Assembly (NCBI GenBank): GCA_023410875.1
Contig: JAEYPH010000062.1
Coordinates: 1-64,000, forward strand
Source of the DNA: Bacillota bacterium
GTDB lineage: Bacteria; Bacillota; Clostridia; Christensenellales; UMGS416
Reading direction: 5' to 3'
DNA: 64,000 bases
Shown piece after piece: positions 59,761-64,000 of this stretch. The notes below the pieces were generated by a model. The model saw only the letters and a list, made by a program, of their open reading frames with translations. It did not search any database and was not told the DNA's origin. The position numbers and the translations under genes were made by a program. The stretch's first letter is position 1; each line of letters starts with the position of its first letter.

Positions 59761-60975
59761 ATGAGAACATTTGTGGGAAGCTCTAAAAACAGGAAAGGTT
59801 CCCGCGGCGTGGCCGGCATGTCGGCGTACTTCTTCCTGTTCGCCGCCAGCCTGAGCGCGTACACGAGCTTTGTGAGCCTGTGGCAGAGCCGGGCCTTGGG
59901 CCAGGGGCCCATGCTCATCGGCATATTGAGCGCCAGCAGCGCACTGGCGGCCTTTGTGGCGCAGCCGGCCCTTAGCCTGTTGGCCGACCGCAGCCGCACC
60001 AAAAACACCGTGCTGTGGGCGCTGCTGGCGGCGCAGGCTGCTGCTGCGCTGCTGCACCTGTGGGCGCGCCACTGGGCGGCGGTGGCGGCGGTCATGGCGG
60101 CATATACGGCGGTGCAGGGCGCGGCGCTGGCGCTCTCCAACGCGGTGATACTGGACAACCTGCGCAGGGACGACGCCGTGGAGCGCTTCGGCGCGGTGCG
60201 CCTGAGCTATTCCTGGGGCTTCGCGCTGTCGGCGGCGCTGGCGGGCGTGCTGGCGGGCCGCAGCATGAATCTTGTGTTTGTGCTGTGTGCGGCGGTCAGC
60301 CTGGCTGCGCTGCCCGCAAGCCGGCTCATGGGCCGGGTGCCCGGCGCGCAGAGGGCCAAGGGCCGCCGCATGGGCCTGCGTGCGCTGCTGCGCTACCGCC
60401 AGTTCTGGTTTTTTGTAACTTTCAGCCTGTGTCTGCACATCACCCACAGCCTGTCCATCTGCTTTCTGCCGCTCTACTTCGCCGACCTGAACGCCCCCAG
60501 CTGGGTGTACGGCTTGGGCATCTTTGCCATGGCCGCGGCAGAGACGCCCTTTCTGCTGGGCAGCGGAAAGATCATGAAACGCCTGAGCGTGCGCAAGGTG
60601 CTGCTGCTGCCGGGCTTGGCGTTCGTGCTGCGCTGGGCACTCACGGCGCTGTGCAACACGTGGGTTCAGCTGCTGCCGCTGTATGTGCTGCATGGCGGCG
60701 GCATCATCGTCGTGTACTTTGCATTGTCCCGCTATGTCAGCGACGAGCTGCCCGAGGAGCTCTCGGCCACGGGCCAGGCCGTCGTGAATTCCGCGGTGGT
60801 CAGCCTCTCCAGGGTTGTGGGCGCGCTGCTGGGCGGCGCGCTCTCCGGCTCCATCGGCATGCGCAACACGTTCTGGTGCATGGCGGGCCTAAGCGCCGTG
60901 GCCACGGCGGCGCTGCTGGTCAGCGTATTCAGAAATAAAGAGCGGGAAACAGAGCCAAGGAACAATATGCTTTGA
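59761..60975 (+). CDS. MFS transporter
   Basis: 404 aa with twelve hydrophobic segments. It begins after a basic stretch (SSKNRKGSRG) with MSAYFFLFAASLSAYTSFVS. The loop ADRSRTKN after helix 2 is the MFS motif A region, and DNLRRDDAVERFGAVRLSYS lies in the middle. It resembles LacY-like/MFS_1 sugar or drug permeases; the substrate is unknown. A later start (about 59818) is possible because the first 19 residues are unusual. It diverges from the ABC exporter operon. Confidence 0.85.
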   Translation: MRTFVGSSKNRKGSRGVAGMSAYFFLFAASLSAYTSFVSLWQSRALGQGPMLIGILSASSALAAFVAQPALSLLADRSRTKNTVLWALLAAQAAAALLHLWARHWAAVAAVMAAYTAVQGAALALSNAVILDNLRRDDAVERFGAVRLSYSWGFALSAALAGVLAGRSMNLVFVLCAAVSLAALPASRLMGRVPGAQRAKGRRMGLRALLRYRQFWFFVTFSLCLHITHSLSICFLPLYFADLNAPSWVYGLGIFAMAAAETPFLLGSGKIMKRLSVRKVLLLPGLAFVLRWALTALCNTWVQLLPLYVLHGGGIIVVYFALSRYVSDELPEELSATGQAVVNSAVVSLSRVVGALLGGALSGSIGMRNTFWCMAGLSAVATAALLVSVFRNKERETEPRNNML

Positions 60976-61006
60976 TAACAATTCGCTTACATCCCGATGA
61001 TCTTTT
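60974..61006 (+). promoter_or_regulatory. putative response-regulator box 1
   Basis: The 33-nt stretch beginning GATAACAATT, with TTACAT at +13 and TGA-N-CTTTT at the end, matches a second copy at 63100 at 24 of 33 positions. A -10-like TATACA follows 14 nt later, with no clear -35. This is the arrangement expected of an activator-dependent promoter for the two-component genes. A small dyad ATTTGT/ACAAAT lies just after it (about 61033). Confidence 0.55.
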
Positions 61007-61069
61007 CATGAAACGGCCAGTATACAATAAATCTATTTGTTACTATTACAAATGATATCGGGAGGGGCC

Positions 61070-61732
61070 ATGGCGAACAGGATTCTCATCGTCGAAGACG
61101 ACCGGGCAATATCGGACTTCATCGCCAGCAACCTGCAATACACAGGATATGAATACGCCGTGTTTGCCGACGGGCTGGAGGTGGCTCAGTCCTTGCAACG
61201 GGACCATGGCTTTGATTTGGCGCTGCTGGACGTGATGCTGCCGGGCATGGATGGCTTTGAGCTCATGGAGTTGGTTGGGAAATATAACATACCGGTGATC
61301 TTCGTGACGGCCAGGGCCGACATCTCCTCCAAGATCAAGGGTCTGCGGGATGGCGCCGAGGACTACATCGTGAAGCCCTTCGAAGTGCTGGAGCTGCTGG
61401 TGCGCATCGAGAAAATACTGGACCGCCTGGGCAAACGCAACAGCATGCTGCATTTTCGGGACATCACCGTGAACCTGGAGGATCGCGCGGTGTCGCTGGC
61501 CGGCGAGGCGGTGGCGCTCAAGCCGCTGGAATTCGATCTGCTGGTCATGCTCGTCAAATACAAGAACCGTACCATTCCCCGGGACCGCCTGCTCAACGAG
61601 ATATGGGGCGTGGATTTTGTCGGCGGCACCCGAACGGTGGACGTACACGTGGCCAACCTGCGCAGGAAGCTCAACCTGCACGAGGAACTCAAAGGCATAT
61701 CCAAGATCGGCTACCGTCTGGAGGGGCAATGA
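61070..61732 (+). CDS. OmpR/PhoB-family response regulator
   Basis: 220 aa from the ATG with GGGAGGGG upstream. The receiver domain has acidic Glu9-Asp10-Asp11, phospho-acceptor Asp54 (LALLDVMLPG) and Lys in EDYIVKPFE. A winged-helix output domain follows (LKPLEFDLLVMLVKYKNRTI, GGTRTVDVHVANLRRKL). It acts with the kinase encoded next (ATGA overlap). The shared 33-nt box suggests it controls its own operon and the downstream lipoprotein gene. Confidence 0.95.
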   Translation: MANRILIVEDDRAISDFIASNLQYTGYEYAVFADGLEVAQSLQRDHGFDLALLDVMLPGMDGFELMELVGKYNIPVIFVTARADISSKIKGLRDGAEDYIVKPFEVLELLVRIEKILDRLGKRNSMLHFRDITVNLEDRAVSLAGEAVALKPLEFDLLVMLVKYKNRTIPRDRLLNEIWGVDFVGGTRTVDVHVANLRRKLNLHEELKGISKIGYRLEGQ

Positions 61733-63111
61733 AGCTGTGGCTCAAGCTGTCGCTGATCTGCACCGTGCTGTTGTTCTTGATCGTAGGCATAAGCACTGCG
61801 CTGCTGTTGGCGGATTCCCGCGAACAGATCCTGCGCCTCACTGTCGAGAGCTCCATGAAGGAACTGGACAACCTGAACATATCGTTGTCCAATATGGTCG
61901 GCTATTATGGCAAGGAGAATACGCAGTCCATCGTGCAAAGCTCGCTGGTTCGATACTGTTTCTCCCGCCTGGCCGGCAAAACTGCGGCCCTGTATCAGGG
62001 GAAGGAGCCATTGCAATCCAATCTGGTATTCGAACCCGGCGAGCTGCTGTCGCTGGATTCTCTGCGGGCAGGGGAATCCACCCATAAGCTCAGCACCGTC
62101 GCCGGCACAAGAATTCTGCTGACCGGCTGCAAAACCAAGCTGCTTTCACAGGAATATCGTATCTATCTGGTGAGTGACATTACCGATGTGTACTACGGCA
62201 TTTCTAAAATGGTCATAGAGTTCATCACCATCGCAACTGCCGTAATTCTGGCAGGGTCTGCGCTGATCGTGCTGCTTGTCCGCCTGGCTACCCGGCCGCT
62301 TAAGGACTTGAGCCAATCGGCCAGAAGGATTGCCCAGGGTGAATATGATCAGAGGGCAGACGTACACACGCGGGACGAGGTGGGGGAGCTGGCGCAGGAT
62401 TTCAACGCCATGGCCGAAGCGGTGCAGACCCACTTCCAACGGCAGAAGGAGCTCATGCAGCGCCAGCAGCTTTTCATCAGCGGCCTCACCCACGAGTTCA
62501 AAACACCGCTGACGTCGGTGATCGGCCACTCCGAAACCCTGCTCTACACCAAAATGCCCGAGGATGTCGCCGCCAACTCCCTGGTGCACATCCATGAGCA
62601 ATGCCGCTGGCTGGAACGGCTGACGCAAAAGCTGCTCCGGCTGGTTGCTCTGCAGGATGAGATCGAGCTCAAGGATGAATCGGTGGAGGCCCTGCTGGAG
62701 GCGGCCAGGGACAGTGTGGCGGAGACGCTGGATCAGCGGGGCGTCGCACTGAGCGTCTCCTGCGGCGTCGATACGCTGCCGATGGATTATGACTTGATGA
62801 TGAGTCTGGTAATTAATCTGGTGGATAACGCATCCAAGGCTTCCGCCCGTGGGCAAACCGTCGATGTGCTGGCCTATGACGGGACTATCGAGGTGCGCGA
62901 CCGCGGCATCGGCATCGCCGCAGAAGAACTGGATAAAATCACCGAACCCTTCTATATGGTTGACCGCTCCCGCAGCAAGCGCCTGGGCGGCTCCGGGCTG
63001 GGTCTGGCGCTGGTACGGGCCATTGCCGATGCCCACGGCGCCCGCCTGCACATCCAAAGCACGCCCGGACAGGGCACGTCGGTCATGGTCATATTCTCCG
63101 ATAACAATTGA
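61729..63111 (+). CDS. sensor histidine kinase
   Basis: 460 aa. Two membrane helices (about residues 8-28 and 162-185) enclose an external sensor domain of some 130 residues. HAMP (RLATRPLKDLSQSARRIAQG), dimerisation domain with His255 (GLTHEFKTPLTSVIGHSETL) and catalytic domain (LVINLVDNASKASA, VRDRGIGIAAEELD, GGSGLGLALVRAI) follow. The external domain matches no ligand-binding family I know. The start overlaps the regulator's stop. Confidence 0.95.
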   Translation: MKLWLKLSLICTVLLFLIVGISTALLLADSREQILRLTVESSMKELDNLNISLSNMVGYYGKENTQSIVQSSLVRYCFSRLAGKTAALYQGKEPLQSNLVFEPGELLSLDSLRAGESTHKLSTVAGTRILLTGCKTKLLSQEYRIYLVSDITDVYYGISKMVIEFITIATAVILAGSALIVLLVRLATRPLKDLSQSARRIAQGEYDQRADVHTRDEVGELAQDFNAMAEAVQTHFQRQKELMQRQQLFISGLTHEFKTPLTSVIGHSETLLYTKMPEDVAANSLVHIHEQCRWLERLTQKLLRLVALQDEIELKDESVEALLEAARDSVAETLDQRGVALSVSCGVDTLPMDYDLMMSLVINLVDNASKASARGQTVDVLAYDGTIEVRDRGIGIAAEELDKITEPFYMVDRSRSKRLGGSGLGLALVRAIADAHGARLHIQSTPGQGTSVMVIFSDNN

Positions 63112-63132
63112 TTTACATTTTCGTGACCTTTT
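63100..63132 (+). promoter_or_regulatory. putative response-regulator box 2
   Basis: A second copy of the 33-nt element seen at 60974 begins in the last codons of the kinase gene and sits 57 bp before the lipoprotein start. A TAGGAA at the same distance as in copy 1 could be the -10. Confidence 0.55.
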
Positions 63133-63188
63133 TTCCGCCGGTTTGTAGGAAGATGGGAAGCACAAAGACGAATGAGGAAGGAGCACCC

Positions 63189-64000
63189 ATGAAGAAAGTC
63201 TTTTTGCTTGCCGCCTCGGCCCTGCTGGTGCTTAGCCTGTCAGCCTGCCAGCCGACGCCCAGCGAGAGCATCGTGAAGGGCAAAGACCTCGACAAGATGA
63301 TTGAAAGCGCAACCAAGACCAAGCCCCCGACAGGAGCAACCGGCACGGCTGGTGAAACCGCCGCTCCTGCCGGCTCGATGATCGCCCAGCAGATGGGGGT
63401 GCAGCCCAAATACGTCAAGGAGCTCTCGGACGCCGCAGGCAAGGTGAAGATCCATGTAAACGCCGATGTCGTGGTGCCCGACGCCAAGGGCGTCACCGTG
63501 CAGCGGGTGCTGCCCCAGCCACTTACCCAGGCTACCGTGGATACGCTGATCGCCGGTCTGGTCAAGGGAAGGGCGCAGATGTTTGATGGGGATAGCTATA
63601 AACTATCCAAGAGCGAACTTCAGGAGCAGATTTTCAACTTCGAAGCGGCCATGACACAACTGAGCACCCAGGACGACGAGAAGGTGAATCCGAAATTAAG
63701 GGGGGAGGCGGGAAAGGCAGCCTTACAGAGCCAGCTGGATGACTTGAAGAAGCAGCTGGAAACCGCCCCGGATACGGCCACCAAAACGCCCAGTGAAGGC
63801 AAACTGCATGCGGATACCGATGGAGGCGCAGGCGAATCGCTGTATGCACTGGCCCAGAGCGAGCAAGGTGGATATGAGAGCTTCTGGACGATCAATGATC
63901 CATCGAGTAACGTCGCCTTTGTCCGCTATACATCCGAAAAGAATTCCTATTCCAAAAACATGGGCTACTTCTATTCCAAGACCGCGCTAGAGCAGGCTGA
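63189..64000 (+). CDS. DUF6034-type lipoprotein, cut by window end
   Basis: The frame is open to the last base (about 270 aa visible). The signal peptide ends with the lipobox SLSAC (Cys20), followed by a Thr/Ala/Gly-rich linker, then VKIHVNADVVVPDAKGVTVQ and a long acidic, coiled-coil-prone stretch. The pattern fits DUF6034 surface lipoproteins of Clostridia, whose function is unknown. AGGAAGGAG precedes the ATG. The 33-nt box shared with the two-component promoter stands in front, so it is a likely target of that system. Confidence 0.8.
   Translation, partial: MKKVFLLAASALLVLSLSACQPTPSESIVKGKDLDKMIESATKTKPPTGATGTAGETAAPAGSMIAQQMGVQPKYVKELSDAAGKVKIHVNADVVVPDAKGVTVQRVLPQPLTQATVDTLIAGLVKGRAQMFDGDSYKLSKSELQEQIFNFEAAMTQLSTQDDEKVNPKLRGEAGKAALQSQLDDLKKQLETAPDTATKTPSEGKLHADTDGGAGESLYALAQSEQGGYESFWTINDPSSNVAFVRYTSEKNSYSKNMGYFYSKTALEQA

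Overview
The window looks like chromosomal DNA from a spore-forming, high-GC member of the Clostridia. The evidence is a GerA-type spore germinant receptor operon, dipicolinate synthase (dpaAB) followed by aspartokinase, T-box leaders on trpS and tyrS, tRNA-dependent amidation (gatCAB with an archaeal-type AspRS), a Gram-positive LexA box, and strong AGGAGG-type ribosome sites throughout. I did not assign a genus. No rRNA, CRISPR array, transposase, integrase or phage gene was seen. Mobile-DNA signs are limited to small palindromic repeats and one tRNA relic.

Layout. 0-3.3 kb (minus): a DUF2318 Cys-rich lipoprotein with a 39-aa membrane peptide, an XRE regulator carrying a long 28-residue tandem repeat, and a PHP phosphoesterase. 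3.5-7.1 kb (plus): AT-rich ger operon in B-C-A order, then a conserved small gene broken by an in-frame TAG. 7.8-11.3 kb: Trp T-box, trpS, GNAT, DUF2284 and nitrilase-family genes. 11.4-15.0 kb: SOS cassette with a LexA box, a small uncharacterised protein, two Y-family polymerases and a YolD-like protein. 15.0-20.3 kb (minus): aspS2-gatC-methyltransferase-gatA-gatB, the indirect Asn/Gln-tRNA pathway. 20.5-22.8 kb: tRNA-Thr(GGT), an ABC/GntR operon and a decayed partial copy of the same tRNA.

23-31.9 kb is accessory: zinc-ribbon membrane proteins, a nucleotidyltransferase, an M14 carboxypeptidase, YciI, NUDIX, a TipAS-type MerR regulator, a translationally coupled pair of ATP-grasp ligases and an NYN-LOTUS protein. 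31.9-38.7 kb: GH127 arabinofuranosidase, sfsA, LysE exporter with a divergent XRE-cupin regulator, a GH29 fucosidase, and a CXXC peptide with a polyferredoxin. 38.7-45.3 kb: BtrH-like protein with AraC/GyrI regulator, GrpB, a small Cys-rich protein and a second ABC/GntR module. 45.6-48.1 kb: tyrS with a Tyr T-box and an EFR1 flavodoxin-ferredoxin. 48.2-54.2 kb: methyltransferase, dpaA-dpaB-lysC, trmL, AEC permease and GNAT. 54.3-55.8 kb is an AT-rich islet. 56.0-61.0 kb: a heterodimeric ABC exporter and an MFS permease. 61.0-64.0 kb: a two-component system and a lipoprotein gene cut by the window edge.

The most unusual material is in non-coding DNA and in small or coupled genes: two families of dispersed structured repeats, one with base changes that preserve both hairpins; a 33-nt motif shared by the two-component operon and its neighbouring lipoprotein gene; the ATP-grasp pair; the repeat-bearing XRE regulator; the interrupted conserved gene; and the tRNA-Thr 3' duplication around an ABC operon. 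Start codons were moved from the longest reading frame wherever a ribosome site clearly favoured an internal start.
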